The notes under the pieces were generated by a model, which worked only from the letters and a program-made list of their open reading frames with translations, did not search any database and was not told the origin of the DNA. Made by a program: the position numbers and the translations under genes. Below, piece after piece: positions 1 to 9,135 of a DNA stretch of 64,000 nucleotides (position 1 is its first letter; every line of letters starts with the position of its first letter). Origin of the DNA: Nocardia brasiliensis ATCC 700358 (GTDB taxonomy: Bacteria; Actinomycetota; Actinomycetes; Mycobacteriales; Mycobacteriaceae); the NCBI RefSeq assembly GCF_000250675.2, contig NC_018681.1, positions 806,001 to 870,000 of the forward strand. Direction: 5' to 3'.

Positions 1-1802
1 TCATCGGTGCGGGCGGCAGGCGAATCGTGTTCGTGGTGGCCGAGAACGGCATGATTTTCCAGTCCGTGCACCGTGGCGTCCTGGCCGAACTCGCGCGCCG
101 CTTCGGCGATCAATACACCGAACAGAACGTGTTGCTCACTTCGACGCATTCGCACGCGACCTGTGGCGGCTCCAGCAACGATTACGCATACAACCTGTCC
201 ATCATGGGTTTTCAGCAGCAGGTGTACGACGCGGAGGTGAACGGCATCGTCGAGGCCGTCGCGGCCGCGCACGCCGATCTCGGTCCCGGCGCCCTGGCGC
301 TGGGGCGCGGCGAACTGCACGACGCGAGCGTCAATCGGTCCAGGGTGGCCTGGGAACTCAATCCGATTGCCGACAAACAACATTTTCCCGAGGCCATCGA
401 CCCGGCGGTCACGGTGCTGTCGCTCGTCAAGGGCGGTCGACAGGTCGGCGCGATCACCTGGTTCGCCACCCACAACACCTCGATGACCAACCAGAATCGG
501 CTGATCAGCGCGGACAACAAGGGTTACGCGGCGTTCTCCTACGAGCATCTCGAGCACGGCGTCCGCTACCTCGACGGCGACCCCGGCTTCGTCGCGGCCT
601 TCGCACAGACCAACGCGGGCGACATGTCGCCGAACCTGAACCTGCGCCCCGGCTCCGGACCCACCGAGGACGAGTTCGAGAACACCCGCATCATCGGCGA
701 GCGGCAGTACCGGGCGTCGAAAGACGCGCTGGCCCAGGCCCGCTCGACCAGCGGACCGGTCGACGCGCTGCTCTGCTACATCGACCTGGCAGATATCGCC
801 GTCGACGGCCGTTTCACCCCGGACGGGCAGCCCCGGCATACCGCGCCCGCCGCCGCGGGCGTCTCGCTCATCGCGGGCAGCATCGAGGACGGTCCGGGAC
901 TGCCGGGTGTGCCCATCCCGGAAGGGGTGCGCAATCCGTTCCTGCAGGCGCTGGGCGACCCGAACGCGCCCGCACCCGCGTGGCTCGCGGATGCCCAGGC
1001 GCCCAAGGCGATCGCCGCGCCGCTCGGCCTGCTGCCGCCGGTGGCCTGGGTGCCGAACGTGCTGCCGATCCAGTTGGTCCGGATCGGTGAGCTCTATTTG
1101 GCCGCCGCCGGTGGGGAATTCACCATCACCGCCGGGCTGCGGGTACGCCGGGCGGTCGCGGACGCGCTCGGCGTCGGGCTGGAACAGGTCCTCATGCAGG
1201 GCTACGCGAACGCCTACCACGAATATGTCACCACCCCTGAGGAATACGACGCGCAGCAATACGAGGGCGCCTCGACGCTGTTCGGCCGCTACACCCTCGG
1301 TGCGTATCAGCAGGAATTCACCAGGCTGGCAACGGCGTTCGCGGCCAGGCAGCAGGTGCCGCGCGGGCCCGCCCCGCGCGACGTGTCGCACCTGCAACCC
1401 AACTTCCAGCCGGGTGCCGGGCCGGACACCACCCCGCCGGGCCGGACCTTCGGCGACGTGTTGACCCAGCCCGCACCGGCATACGCCGCGGGCGCCCAGG
1501 TCGTCGCCGAATTCGTCTCGGCCCACCCGAAACACAACCCGCGCCGCAACGGCACCTTCCTGGAGGTGCAGCGGCAGAGTTCCGCGGGCGACTGGATCCG
1601 GGTGGCCAACGAGGGCGAGTGGGCGGTGAAGTTCTACTGGAGCAAGCGCGGTGCCGCGGACTCCGTCGCGCGGTTCACCTGGGATATCCCGGCCGACGCC
1701 ACGCCGGGCCGCTACCGGCTGCAGCACTACGCCGACAGCCTGAGCCCCGACGGCGCGCTGCACCCGTTCACGGGCACCAGCAACGACTTCGAGGTGGGCT
1801 GA
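1..1802 (+). CDS. Neutral (non-lysosomal) ceramidase, 5' end outside window
   Basis: The frame is open from the first base, so the N-terminus lies upstream; about 600 residues are present. Neutral ceramidases hydrolyse the amide bond of ceramide to give sphingosine and a fatty acid and are usually secreted. Seen here: VVAENGMIFQSVHRGV at the start, THSHATCGG (near base 150) and ATHNTSMTN (near 470), which match the two zinc-histidine regions of the family, and NAGDMSPN at 613-636, which holds the catalytic serine. The last 150 residues fit the family's C-terminal immunoglobulin-like domain. The signal peptide cannot be judged because it is missing from the window. The next gene is convergent, 3 bases away. 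Confidence 0.9.
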   Translation, partial: IGAGGRRIVFVVAENGMIFQSVHRGVLAELARRFGDQYTEQNVLLTSTHSHATCGGSSNDYAYNLSIMGFQQQVYDAEVNGIVEAVAAAHADLGPGALALGRGELHDASVNRSRVAWELNPIADKQHFPEAIDPAVTVLSLVKGGRQVGAITWFATHNTSMTNQNRLISADNKGYAAFSYEHLEHGVRYLDGDPGFVAAFAQTNAGDMSPNLNLRPGSGPTEDEFENTRIIGERQYRASKDALAQARSTSGPVDALLCYIDLADIAVDGRFTPDGQPRHTAPAAAGVSLIAGSIEDGPGLPGVPIPEGVRNPFLQALGDPNAPAPAWLADAQAPKAIAAPLGLLPPVAWVPNVLPIQLVRIGELYLAAAGGEFTITAGLRVRRAVADALGVGLEQVLMQGYANAYHEYVTTPEEYDAQQYEGASTLFGRYTLGAYQQEFTRLATAFAARQQVPRGPAPRDVSHLQPNFQPGAGPDTTPPGRTFGDVLTQPAPAYAAGAQVVAEFVSAHPKHNPRRNGTFLEVQRQSSAGDWIRVANEGEWAVKFYWSKRGAADSVARFTWDIPADATPGRYRLQHYADSLSPDGALHPFTGTSNDFEVG

Positions 1803-1805
1803 CGC

Positions 1806-2057
1806 TCAGAGCCCGGTCTGCGCGCCCTTGTCGCCGCGCCGCGCACCGCGTCGCTGGATGAGGAAGATCCCGAGCGCGAGCCCGCCGACCACCAGTCCCA
1901 TCAGGCAGACCGGCAGCACCGACGCCCACCGATCGCCCCCGGCCCACACCACCACGGTGGCGATCAGCCAGAGCGCGCAGCCGACCGCGAGCACGGGCCG
2001 CGGATCGGTCAGCCGCGGCGGGATCTGCGGCACGTTCTGAGTCACGTCATCCAGCAT
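1806..2057 (-). CDS. DUF2530 two-helix membrane protein
   Basis: This 83-residue protein has a soluble N-terminus (LDDVTQNVPQIPPRLTDPRPV) and two hydrophobic segments at about residues 24-40 and 46-67, then a basic tail (QRRGARRGDKG). It resembles the DUF2530 family found in mycolata. It lies divergently next to a marR gene, as Rv0879c does next to Rv0880 in M. tuberculosis (recalled order), which supports orthology. No function is known. It ends 3 bases from the convergent ceramidase gene. Confidence 0.8.
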   Translation of the reverse strand: MLDDVTQNVPQIPPRLTDPRPVLAVGCALWLIATVVVWAGGDRWASVLPVCLMGLVVGGLALGIFLIQRRGARRGDKGAQTGL

Positions 2058-2164
2058 AACGGCGGCGTGCCGGGCGGCCCGCGCACCGCCGATGTGGCTG
2101 CGGCTGTGCGCGTACCGGCGAGAACGCCGGTCCGTCGGCCACCGGTCCCGTATCGTTCACCTCT

Positions 2165-2602
2165 GTGACAACGCCATCCGATGTTCGAACCCTCGCCGGT
2201 GAACTCTCGCTGGCGGTGGTCCGGCTGACGCGTCATCTGCGTGGTCGACGTGCCGACGCGCAGATTTCGCTGACCCAGCTGTCCGCCCTCGCGACCCTTT
2301 CTCGGGACGGTGCGATGACCCCGGGTGCGCTTGCCGCGAAGGAGCGCGTCCAGCCGCCGTCGATGACCAGAGTCATCGCCTCGCTCACCGATCTCGGTCT
2401 GGTCGAGCGCAAACCGCACCCCACCGACGGCCGCCAGATCATCGTGTCGCTGTCCGAGGCGGGCCGCGCGTTGATCGCCGACGAGACCAACGCCAGGGAA
2501 GCCTGGATGACCGAGCAGCTTTCGGGCCTGACCGAGGATCAGGTCGTGGTGCTGACCCGTGCGGTCGGCATCATGAAGCAGATCGTCGACGAATCCGAAT
2601 AA
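2165..2602 (+). CDS. MarR-family transcriptional regulator (Rv0880-like)
   Basis: The protein has 145 residues, the usual MarR length. The winged helix is clear: SLTQLSALATLSRDG, then the recognition region PPSMTRVIASLTDLGLVERK and the wing PTDGRQIIVSLSEAGRALI. MarR proteins are dimeric, ligand-responsive repressors. The GTG start is the first possible one after an upstream stop. The gene diverges from the DUF2530 gene across about 107 bp and ends one base before the convergent yccF-like gene, so its likely control target is itself or the DUF2530 gene. The ligand is not predictable. Confidence 0.88.
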   Translation: MTTPSDVRTLAGELSLAVVRLTRHLRGRRADAQISLTQLSALATLSRDGAMTPGALAAKERVQPPSMTRVIASLTDLGLVERKPHPTDGRQIIVSLSEAGRALIADETNAREAWMTEQLSGLTEDQVVVLTRAVGIMKQIVDESE

Positions 2603-2603
2603 C

Positions 2604-3017
2604 TCAGCGCGCGCCGAACGGCTGGTCGCTGTCGACGATGTCGCGGCCGAGCGGGAACAGCGACAGCGGAATCAGCTTGAGGTTGGCCCAGCCGAACGGG
2701 ATTCCGATGATCGAGATGAACAGCGGGATGCTGGTCAGCAGGTGGCCGAGCGCGAGCCACCAGCCCGCGACGATGAACCAGATGACATTGCCGACCAGCG
2801 AACCCGCGCCCGAGCCCGGCTTCTCCACCGTGGTGCGGCCGAACGGCCACAGCGCGTAGGCGGCGATCCGGAACGACGCGATGCCCCACGGGATCGTGAT
2901 GATCAGAATGCAGCAGATGACGCCGGCCAGGATGTAGCCCAATGCCATCCAGAAACCGACGAACACCAACCAGAGGATGTTGAGGACGAGCTGAATCGGC
3001 TTCACACCCACCAGCAT
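2604..3017 (-). CDS. YccF-domain inner-membrane protein
   Basis: The protein has 137 residues from the ATG at 3017, chosen because family members begin just before the LNILWLVF segment; 24 further upstream bases are also open. There are two related halves, each with the YccF hydrophobic pattern: LNILWLVFVGFWMALGYI with ITIPWGIASFRIAAYALWPFGR, and IWFIVAGWWLALGHL with IGIPFGWANLKLIPLSLFPLGR. The internal duplication IPWG.../IPFG...PLGR is typical. Function is unknown; it is an integral membrane protein. It lies on the same strand as, and downstream of, the Eis-like acetyltransferase gene (47-bp gap), so cotranscription is possible. Confidence 0.88.
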   Translation of the reverse strand: MLVGVKPIQLVLNILWLVFVGFWMALGYILAGVICCILIITIPWGIASFRIAAYALWPFGRTTVEKPGSGAGSLVGNVIWFIVAGWWLALGHLLTSIPLFISIIGIPFGWANLKLIPLSLFPLGRDIVDSDQPFGAR

Positions 3018-3064
3018 GCCAGCACTCGGCCCGGAGCACACGTGGCCGTGTGCTCCGGCCGGGT

Positions 3065-4270
3065 TCAGAAGAACCAGCCGAGCACCGCGTCGCGGTCGGT
3101 GCCGAAGGCTTCCTGCAGGGCGGCCAGATCAGCGGGGTCCTTGGCCTGGAGCCGGTTGGCGGCGGCGAAGACTCGGGCCGGATAGGCGCCGAGGTACATG
3201 CTGGCGAGCACGTCGATGCCGAGTTCGATCTCCGGGGCGCGGGTGGTGGGCGCGCATTCGGCGATACCGTTGCGGACGCGCAGGGCGAACGTGCCGCCCG
3301 CGTCGCGGAACGGATCCTGTACCGCCAGCACGAGTTCCAGGTCTCGCTGGTACGTGCGCGCGGTCAGGGCCGCGGGAATGTCCATGAGCCGCAACCACAG
3401 TCCGTCCTCGCGGTTCGTGGTGCGCACCAGCCGCGGATCGGTCAGCAGGTACGGCAGCGGATCATTGTCGCCCAGTACGGCTTTCACCCGCTGCGCCAGA
3501 TCCAGTCCGAGCAGCGCCCGCCACAGCGCGGCATGCGCCTCGGCGGTGACCGCCCGCAGCTCCAGCACGTCGACGGTCCGCTCGGACTCGGTGAAGTGAT
3601 TCCGGTACAGCGCATAGCCGTCCGGATGGGTGAACGCGAAAAGCTCTGAGCCGCCGTCGCGGACCGGCTCCGGATCGGCGAACAGCATGGCCCATGATGC
3701 CGCCGGCCGCACCTGCACGCCGGGGGTGAACCTGCGCCACCTGTCGTACACGGCCTCGACGTGCTCGGTGACCTCGGCGGCTTCGGCGAGCAGCACGCCG
3801 CCCGGATCCGGTGTGGTGGGCCGGAATTCGGCGAAGCGCCGATCGATGGAGACCGCGTTCTCCCGCACCGCCGGTCCGTAGCCGAACCGCCCGTAGATGC
3901 TGCCCTCGCTGGCCGTGAACAGGGTCAGCGCCAGCCCGGCCGCCTCGGTGCGCCGATGCTGCTCGGTGTACATCGCCCGCAGGATTCCGCGCCGCCGATG
4001 CGTCGGCGCCACACCGACCGCGGCGATCCCGCAGCCGTCCACCGCCCGCTCGCCCGGCACGGTCACCGTCATCCGCCGCGATTTCACATGCCCGACCACC
4101 ACGCCGTCGTCGACCGCGACGATCGCGTCGGCCGGCGGGAACAACTGCCTGCTGTGTTCGCGGAAGCCCGCGGGCCCGTAGGCGCCGAACGAGGTCGCCA
4201 CCAGCGTCCTGATGGAAGTCAGATCGTCCTCGGTGGCAGAGCGGATAGTGATGCCGTCAGTCAACGTCAT
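3065..4270 (-). CDS. Eis-like GNAT N-acetyltransferase
   Basis: The protein has 401 residues, close to M. tuberculosis Eis (about 408). The start at 4270 is set by GGGAGG 8 bases upstream. The N-terminal GNAT domain has the acetyl-CoA loop VGVAPTHRRRGILRAMY at about residues 85-101; a second GNAT-like half follows, then a C-terminal sterol-carrier-like domain. It ends in GWFF, and in Eis the C-terminal carboxylate of the last Phe serves in catalysis. Eis enzymes acetylate several amines of aminoglycosides or host proteins. Whether this paralogue does so cannot be told; other Eis-like proteins have unknown substrates. Confidence 0.87.
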   Translation of the reverse strand: MTLTDGITIRSATEDDLTSIRTLVATSFGAYGPAGFREHSRQLFPPADAIVAVDDGVVVGHVKSRRMTVTVPGERAVDGCGIAAVGVAPTHRRRGILRAMYTEQHRRTEAAGLALTLFTASEGSIYGRFGYGPAVRENAVSIDRRFAEFRPTTPDPGGVLLAEAAEVTEHVEAVYDRWRRFTPGVQVRPAASWAMLFADPEPVRDGGSELFAFTHPDGYALYRNHFTESERTVDVLELRAVTAEAHAALWRALLGLDLAQRVKAVLGDNDPLPYLLTDPRLVRTTNREDGLWLRLMDIPAALTARTYQRDLELVLAVQDPFRDAGGTFALRVRNGIAECAPTTRAPEIELGIDVLASMYLGAYPARVFAAANRLQAKDPADLAALQEAFGTDRDAVLGWFF

Positions 4271-4455
4271 CGTTGCACCCTCCCACGCGCCGAGCGCGCC
4301 ACGCACTCGATTTTCGCCCGGGTCTCCCGCGGCGCACGGCCACCGTGTTCGCGCGGCGTCGCGAGCGCGGGACGACACCCGCCTCCGGCGCATCGGGTAG
4401 CGGGGATCGGACACCGGTCGCGCCACGCGGTAGCCCGGACGGGCAGGATGTAGCC

Positions 4456-5256
4456 GTGGCCGAAGTGATCGATATCGATGACCCCGCCGATCCGCGGGTG
4501 GATGACTTCCGCGACCTCAACTCCGCCGACCGCCGGCCCGATCTGCCCGGGCGGCGTGGCCTGGTGATCGCCGAGGGGGTGGTGGTGGTCCAGCGGATGC
4601 TGGCTTCGCGGTTCACTCCGACGGCGTTGTTCGGGGTGGACAAGCGCCGCGTGGAACTCGCCGGCGAGCTGGCCGATGTCGCGGTGCCGTACTACCGGAC
4701 CTCGGCCGAGGTGATGGCGGAGGTGGTCGGGTTCCACCTCAATCGCGGCGTGCTCGCGGTCGCGCGGCGGCCGGCGCCGCTGAGCCTGGACGAGGTCACC
4801 GCGCACGCGCGCACGGTGGCGGTGCTCGAGGGCGTCAACGACCACGAGAACCTCGGCGCGATGTTCCGCAACGCCGCCGGACTCGGCGCGGAGGCGATCC
4901 TGTTCGGCGATCGGTGCGCCGACCCGCTGTACCGGCGCGCGGTGCGGGTCTCCATGGGGCACGTGCTGCGGGTGCCGTTCGCTTCGGTGCCGGATTGGCC
5001 GGATGGTCTGGATATACTGCGGCGCAAAGGATTCCAGATCATCGCCCTCACACCCGACGGGGCGGCGATGAACCTGGCCACCGCGATGACAGGGGAGCGT
5101 GTGGCACTGTTGCTCGGTGCCGAGGGACCGGGGCTGACCGAGGAAGCGATGCGGGCCACCGATGTGCGCGCGCGAATTCCCATGTCGCCGGGCACCGATT
5201 CGCTCAATGTCGCGACCGCCGCGGCCATGGCCTTCTACGAGCGGGTTCGAACGTGA
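4456..5256 (+). CDS. TrmH/SpoU-family RNA 2'-O-ribose methyltransferase (Rv0881-like)
   Basis: The protein has 266 residues from the GTG at 4456; a longer upstream frame looks like low-complexity shadow. It has an N-terminal substrate-binding domain (about 1-100) and a SpoU catalytic domain with the three trefoil-knot motifs: NLGAMFRNAAGLGA, LLGAEGPGLTEEAM and IPMSPGTDSLNVATAAA. These bind S-adenosylmethionine and carry the catalytic Arg and Asn. The likely role is 2'-O-methylation of rRNA or tRNA. Its stop overlaps the DUF2537 start (GTGA), so the two are translationally coupled, as for Rv0881-Rv0882. Confidence 0.9.
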   Translation: MAEVIDIDDPADPRVDDFRDLNSADRRPDLPGRRGLVIAEGVVVVQRMLASRFTPTALFGVDKRRVELAGELADVAVPYYRTSAEVMAEVVGFHLNRGVLAVARRPAPLSLDEVTAHARTVAVLEGVNDHENLGAMFRNAAGLGAEAILFGDRCADPLYRRAVRVSMGHVLRVPFASVPDWPDGLDILRRKGFQIIALTPDGAAMNLATAMTGERVALLLGAEGPGLTEEAMRATDVRARIPMSPGTDSLNVATAAAMAFYERVRT

Positions 5257-5537
5257 CCTATCCGCCTACCCAGAGCCCGGCGCCGTGGGGTGCCGGGCTG
5301 ACCGTCACGATCATGGTCGCGCTGCTGAGCGCGACCGCGGTGTATTCGTTCGGGCGGGCGCTCGCCGAGGTGCACCCCTTGCTCGCGTTCGCGGTGAACG
5401 TCGTCGCGGCCGGCGGTGCCGCGCCGACCGCTTGGCGGTTGCGCGAGGCCCCGGTAACCAGATGGGTGGTGCTCGGCGGTGTCGCCGGGGTGGGGCTCGG
5501 CTGGTTGGTGCTGCTGCTCGGTGGCCTGGCGAGCTGA
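5253..5537 (+). CDS. DUF2537 membrane protein (Rv0882-like)
   Basis: The protein has 94 residues, the length recalled for Rv0882. Three hydrophobic segments are seen: GAGLTVTIMVALLSATAVYSF, LLAFAVNVVAAGGAAPTAW and VVLGGVAGVGLGWLVLLLGG. The GTG start overlaps the stop of the methyltransferase gene by 4 bases (GTGA), so expression probably depends on it. Function is unknown. The gene ends directly against the convergent DUF6928 gene with no spacer. Confidence 0.85.
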   Translation: MTYPPTQSPAPWGAGLTVTIMVALLSATAVYSFGRALAEVHPLLAFAVNVVAAGGAAPTAWRLREAPVTRWVVLGGVAGVGLGWLVLLLGGLAS

Positions 5538-6281
5538 TCAGGACACGCGGTCGGAGCCGCGGAGCCAGCCGAACAGGCCGCGCCGGGGGCGGACGTCGTC
5601 CGGTTCCTCCTCGGGCGGTACCAGGGTGGCCGGGTCGGGCGCCTGCCCTTTCGGGTAGAGCGTGAATCCGCACACCGCCACGTCGCCGGGCACCAGCGCG
5701 CCCGCTGGAGCCGGTGCGCGGTAGTGGAAGCCGAGCCATTCGTTGTTCGCGGCGTCGGCGAAGTCGGGCGGATCGAAGGGCAGGGTCTGCGGGTCGGGGA
5801 GTTCACCGGCCTGCCAGCGCACCGGGTGCTCGCCGGCCCAGTACGGGCGTTCCCACACCAGGGGGAGGCCCTCGTCCTCCAGGATGTTGACTCGGCTGGA
5901 GCTGAACGCCCGGCGGAATTCGCCACGCTCCCAATGCGCGAACGCGCCCCACCCGTGCGCGGTGTCGAACGACACCAGGTAGGTGTGTTCGGAGGCCAGC
6001 GGCCGCACCAGCAGCTCCGGCAGCTCGGTCGGGTGGATGCGGGCGGCCTGCGCGGAGCACACCACGGTCACCCCGGGGTAGCAGCCGATGTAGACCTCGT
6101 CGAGGTCCGGGCCCGCGCAGCCGGCCAGCGTGCCGACCATGATCGGCAGGACGTCGCGATCGCTGTGCAACTGTTTGGCAAGCGCCAGTGCGGCATCGGG
6201 ATCCGGGTCGTGATTGGCGCGCAGTACCGTCAACGGGTCGGATGCGTCGACGTACCAGAGCGACGAAGCTTTCGATAGCAT
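5538..6281 (-). CDS. DUF6928-family protein
   Basis: The protein has 247 residues; the start at 6281 has GGGAGG about 8 bases upstream, preferred over longer open sequence. It begins LSKASSLWYVDASDPLTVLR and contains LASEHTYLVSFDTAHGWGAFAHWERGEFRRAFS (split: LASEHTYLVSF, DTAHGWGAFAHW, ERGEFRRAFS) and PFDPPDFADAANNEWLGFHY. This fits the DUF6928 family of actinobacteria, which has no known function. No signal peptide or membrane segment is seen, so it is probably cytoplasmic. It is convergent with DUF2537. Confidence 0.75.
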   Translation of the reverse strand: MLSKASSLWYVDASDPLTVLRANHDPDPDAALALAKQLHSDRDVLPIMVGTLAGCAGPDLDEVYIGCYPGVTVVCSAQAARIHPTELPELLVRPLASEHTYLVSFDTAHGWGAFAHWERGEFRRAFSSSRVNILEDEGLPLVWERPYWAGEHPVRWQAGELPDPQTLPFDPPDFADAANNEWLGFHYRAPAPAGALVPGDVAVCGFTLYPKGQAPDPATLVPPEEEPDDVRPRRGLFGWLRGSDRVS

Positions 6282-6490
6282 TTCCGGCACCTCCCGATGG
6301 TTGCACGAATCAGCTCCGCGAACTTCGAGCAACGCACTGGGGTGTCGAACAATTCACCGCGTCGGTGTCTCGTCCGATGCCTGGCACGCCGTCGATCACA
6401 CACTAAAAATCTACCTGCCGTGCGCGGTTCCGGACCGTCCTTCGGTCCCGGAACACGCCCGCGCGCCGCGAAATATGTTGCTACGCGGGG

Positions 6491-6530
6491 CTCAGCAAAC
6501 CAGCCTCGGCCTCAGCAAACCGATTTCGGC
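6491..6530. repeat. Two-copy 20-bp tandem repeat
   Basis: Two adjacent 20-bp units share CTCAGCAAACC...TCGGC and differ only in the four central bases (AGCC versus GATT). It lies in the non-coding stretch upstream of the DUF6928 gene. It could be a paired binding site or a chance duplication. Confidence 0.6.
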
Positions 6531-6598
6531 CGGACGGGCGACCTACGAAACTGAACTCGAGTGCGGCGGAGCGCTCGCCGCGCGCATCCCGCCGTCAC

Positions 6599-6624
6599 GC
6601 GCGTGTCAGCCGAGCGACACGCGC
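6599..6624 (-). terminator. Hairpin downstream of sepH
   Basis: A perfect 9-bp stem (GCGCGTGTC / GACACGCGC) with an 8-base loop lies about 95 bp beyond the sepH stop. There is no clear T-run, so it is a weak intrinsic terminator or an mRNA 3'-end structure. Confidence 0.45.
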
Positions 6625-6719
6625 GCGCGGAGTGCGAAACATCGCGCTGCAGCTTTTGAACGAAACGCGCCAACCGTTCTCGGCGGGTCCTGAATACGCG
6701 AGAGAGACGGGCGGGTGCG

Positions 6720-7799
6720 TCAGTGACCTGAGCTGCGCACGCCGAGCAGCACGTCCTCCCAGGACGGCATGGGCGCCTTGCCGCGCTTGGTGCGGGCCGT
6801 CTTGGCCGGGGCCTTGGCGGGCTTGGCCGGTGCTTCCTCGGCCGCCGGTGCCTTCGCCGCCGGTGCCTTCGGTGCGGCGGGTGCGGGCGGGGCGGTGTCC
6901 GCGGTGCTGTCGGCGGTCGACGCGGCGGGGCTCGGCGCAGGCGTGCTCGGCGCGGGGCTCGCGGCGGCGGGCGTGGTGGTGGTCGCCGCGGCGGGAGCCG
7001 CGGGTGCGCCCGCCGTGATGGCGGGCGTGCTGCTGCCACCGGCCGCGACCGCACGCTGCTCGAAGTATTCGTCCAGCGTGGGCTGGCCCTGCTGGCGGGC
7101 GGCGGGGCGGGTGGGCGGCGCCGCCGGGGCCGGGCGCGGTTCGGCCACCGGCTCGGGCTGCGGTTCGGGGGTCTCGGCCTCGGCGGGCAGGATCGTCGCG
7201 AGACCGCGTAGCGCGCGGCCGAAGTCGGGATCGATCAGGTCCGAGGCCGGGTCGTCGAGCGGGGAGACCGAGCCGCCGTGCGCGTCCGGCTGGTAGCGCC
7301 AGTGCGCGGCGATCTCGGAACGCCCGTTCTGCCACTGCAATTGGGCGACCCAGAAGCCCTTCTCGTCCTTCCAGGCGTCCCATTCGGCGCCTTCGATGTT
7401 GTGCCCGCGTTCGGTGAAGGCCGCGGTGACGACGTCGATGAGGGTTTCCACGGCGGGGCCGTCGGGGCGGACGGGATGCGCCTTCTGGGCGAGTTCGGCG
7501 GCGCGAGCGCGTTCCAGCAGCACCGGGTAGGCGAACCGCTCGACGCGGCTGGCCGGCATGCCGGACTCGGCGGTGACCTGTTCGACGGAGGCGCCGGCGC
7601 GGATTCGAGCCTGGATATCGCGAGGACGCATAGTTGCTTCCATTTCGATCTCTATCTGGCCGAATCGGGCAAGGTCTCCGCGTGCTGCGGCTCGTAGCTT
7701 GTCGTCGGCGGGCAGCCGGTACTTCGCGCCGGACTCGGTGTCGATACACACGATGTGCGTGGAGTCGGGCGTCACCCCGATCACTCGAAGTTCACGCAC
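6720..7799 (-). CDS. sepH: Septation protein SepH
   Basis: The protein has 359 residues. The GTG at 7799 is preceded by AAGGAGGT 6 bases upstream, one of the strongest ribosome sites in the window, and the product then begins VRELRVIGVTPDSTHIVC as in SepH. The N-terminal DUF3071/SepH domain has a helix-turn-helix-like part (RPRDIQARIRAGASVEQVTA, about residues 54-73). A long Ala/Pro/Lys-rich linker follows, and a short conserved C-terminus SWEDVLLGVR. In Streptomyces and mycobacteria SepH binds FtsZ and stimulates its assembly. M. tuberculosis Rv0883c (about 253 residues) is shorter; the extra length is linker. It neighbours serC as in that genome. Confidence 0.9.
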   Translation of the reverse strand: MRELRVIGVTPDSTHIVCIDTESGAKYRLPADDKLRAAARGDLARFGQIEIEMEATMRPRDIQARIRAGASVEQVTAESGMPASRVERFAYPVLLERARAAELAQKAHPVRPDGPAVETLIDVVTAAFTERGHNIEGAEWDAWKDEKGFWVAQLQWQNGRSEIAAHWRYQPDAHGGSVSPLDDPASDLIDPDFGRALRGLATILPAEAETPEPQPEPVAEPRPAPAAPPTRPAARQQGQPTLDEYFEQRAVAAGGSSTPAITAGAPAAPAAATTTTPAAASPAPSTPAPSPAASTADSTADTAPPAPAAPKAPAAKAPAAEEAPAKPAKAPAKTARTKRGKAPMPSWEDVLLGVRSSGH

Positions 7800-8010
7800 C
7801 GTTACCTCCTTACCGCGTCGACTCGCGACACCGCCCACTTTCCGAAACAGTAGTGCACTTCTGGGATCCGTGGGGCAGGACACGCGGGGCGGAAATCTCC
7901 GCGGAGACCTCCGCACCCCGCTAATCTGCTCTGTTCGAGTTGAAGCTTCGCGCTCCACGGCGTGTCATGTGTGGCGTGTCACGTGTGCGGAGCGCGTCGA
8001 ATCCGGTGTG

Positions 8011-9135
8011 TCAGCCCAGATTCTGCACGACCCAGTCGATGCTCCGGGTGAGCTGGCTGATGTCTTCGGGGTCGATCGCCGGGAACATGCCGACGCGCAG
8101 CTGGTTGCGGCCCAGCTTGCGGTAGGGCTCGGTGTCGACGATTCCGTTGGCCCGCAGCACCTTCGCCACCGCGGCCGCGTCGACCGAATCGGCGAAGTCG
8201 ATGGTGCCGACGACCTGCGAACGATGCGCCGGGTCGGTGACGTACGGCGTGGCGAATTCGCTCGACTCGGCCCAGTTGTACAGCCGCGACGAGGAATCCA
8301 GCGTCCGCTTGACCGCCCAATCCAGGCCGCCGTTGCCGTTGATCCACTCGATCTGGTCGGCGAACAGCAGCAGCGTGGCCAGCGCCGGGGTGTTGTAGGT
8401 CTGATCCTTGGTGCTGTTGTCGATCGCGACCGGCAGCGAGAGGAACTCCGGCGTCCAGCGACCCGAGGCCTTGATCTCCTCGACCCGGGCCAGCGCCGCG
8501 GGGCTCATCAGCGCGACCCAGAGGCCACCGTCGGCCGCGAAGCACTTCTGCGGCGCGAAGTAGTAGACGTCGGCGTCGGCGATGTTCACCGGCAGGCCGC
8601 CCGCGCCCGAGGTGGCGTCGATGGCGATCAGCGCGTGCTCCGAACCGGCCGGACGCTGCACCGGAATGGCGACACCGGTGGAGGTTTCGTTGTGTGCCCA
8701 GCCGATCAGGTCGGCCGCCGGATCCGACACCGGTTCGGGGGCGCTGCCCGGCTCGGACGAGACCACGATGGGATCGCCGATGAACGGGTTGCCCTTGGCG
8801 ACCGAGGCGAACTTCGAGCTGAACTCACCGTTGGTGAGATGCAGCGAGCGCTCCCGGATCAGGCCGAACGCGGCCGCGTCCCAGAAGGCCGTGGTGCCGC
8901 CGTTGCCGAGCACCACCTCGTAGCCGTCGGGCAGCGTGAACAGTTCGCGTAGCCCCGAACGGACCCGCGCGACCACATCTTTCACCGGCTTCTGCCGGTG
9001 GCTCGTTCCGAACACCGAGGCGCCGACACTCACCAGAGACTGCAACTGCTCCGGTCGCACCTTGGAGGGGCCGCAACCGAACCGTCCGTCGGCGGGCTTG
9101 AGGTCGTCGGGAATCGTCGGGAACGCAGTGGTCAT
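8011..9135 (-). CDS. serC: Phosphoserine aminotransferase
   Basis: The protein has 374 residues, starting at the ATG at 9135. It transfers an amino group from glutamate to 3-phosphohydroxypyruvate in serine biosynthesis and has a related role in pyridoxal phosphate synthesis. Seen: RFGCGPSKVRPEQL near the N-terminus, LGNGGTTAFWDAAAFGL, IDATSGAGGLP and the pyridoxal-phosphate lysine in YYFAPQKCFAADGGLW (about K197). It is the actinobacterial type, long like Rv0884c. It is transcribed toward sepH across about 210 bp. The upstream region (9136-9314) separates it from a divergent hypothetical gene. Confidence 0.95.
   Translation of the reverse strand: MTTAFPTIPDDLKPADGRFGCGPSKVRPEQLQSLVSVGASVFGTSHRQKPVKDVVARVRSGLRELFTLPDGYEVVLGNGGTTAFWDAAAFGLIRERSLHLTNGEFSSKFASVAKGNPFIGDPIVVSSEPGSAPEPVSDPAADLIGWAHNETSTGVAIPVQRPAGSEHALIAIDATSGAGGLPVNIADADVYYFAPQKCFAADGGLWVALMSPAALARVEEIKASGRWTPEFLSLPVAIDNSTKDQTYNTPALATLLLFADQIEWINGNGGLDWAVKRTLDSSSRLYNWAESSEFATPYVTDPAHRSQVVGTIDFADSVDAAAVAKVLRANGIVDTEPYRKLGRNQLRVGMFPAIDPEDISQLTRSIDWVVQNLG

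Larger units (their letters stand above)
6282..6719. other. Intergenic region, 438 bp, no gene seen
   Basis: This lies between the DUF6928 start and the sepH stop. It holds a two-copy 20-bp repeat (6491-6530) and a GC hairpin (6599-6624), annotated separately. Short open frames here lack ribosome sites and recognisable sequence. The DUF6928 promoter should lie at its left end. Confidence 0.6.

Noticed and set aside
7920..8010. Imperfect repeats and a CGCTCC/GGAGCG stem between serC and sepH
   Set aside because: Only six pairs match cleanly; not enough to call a terminator.
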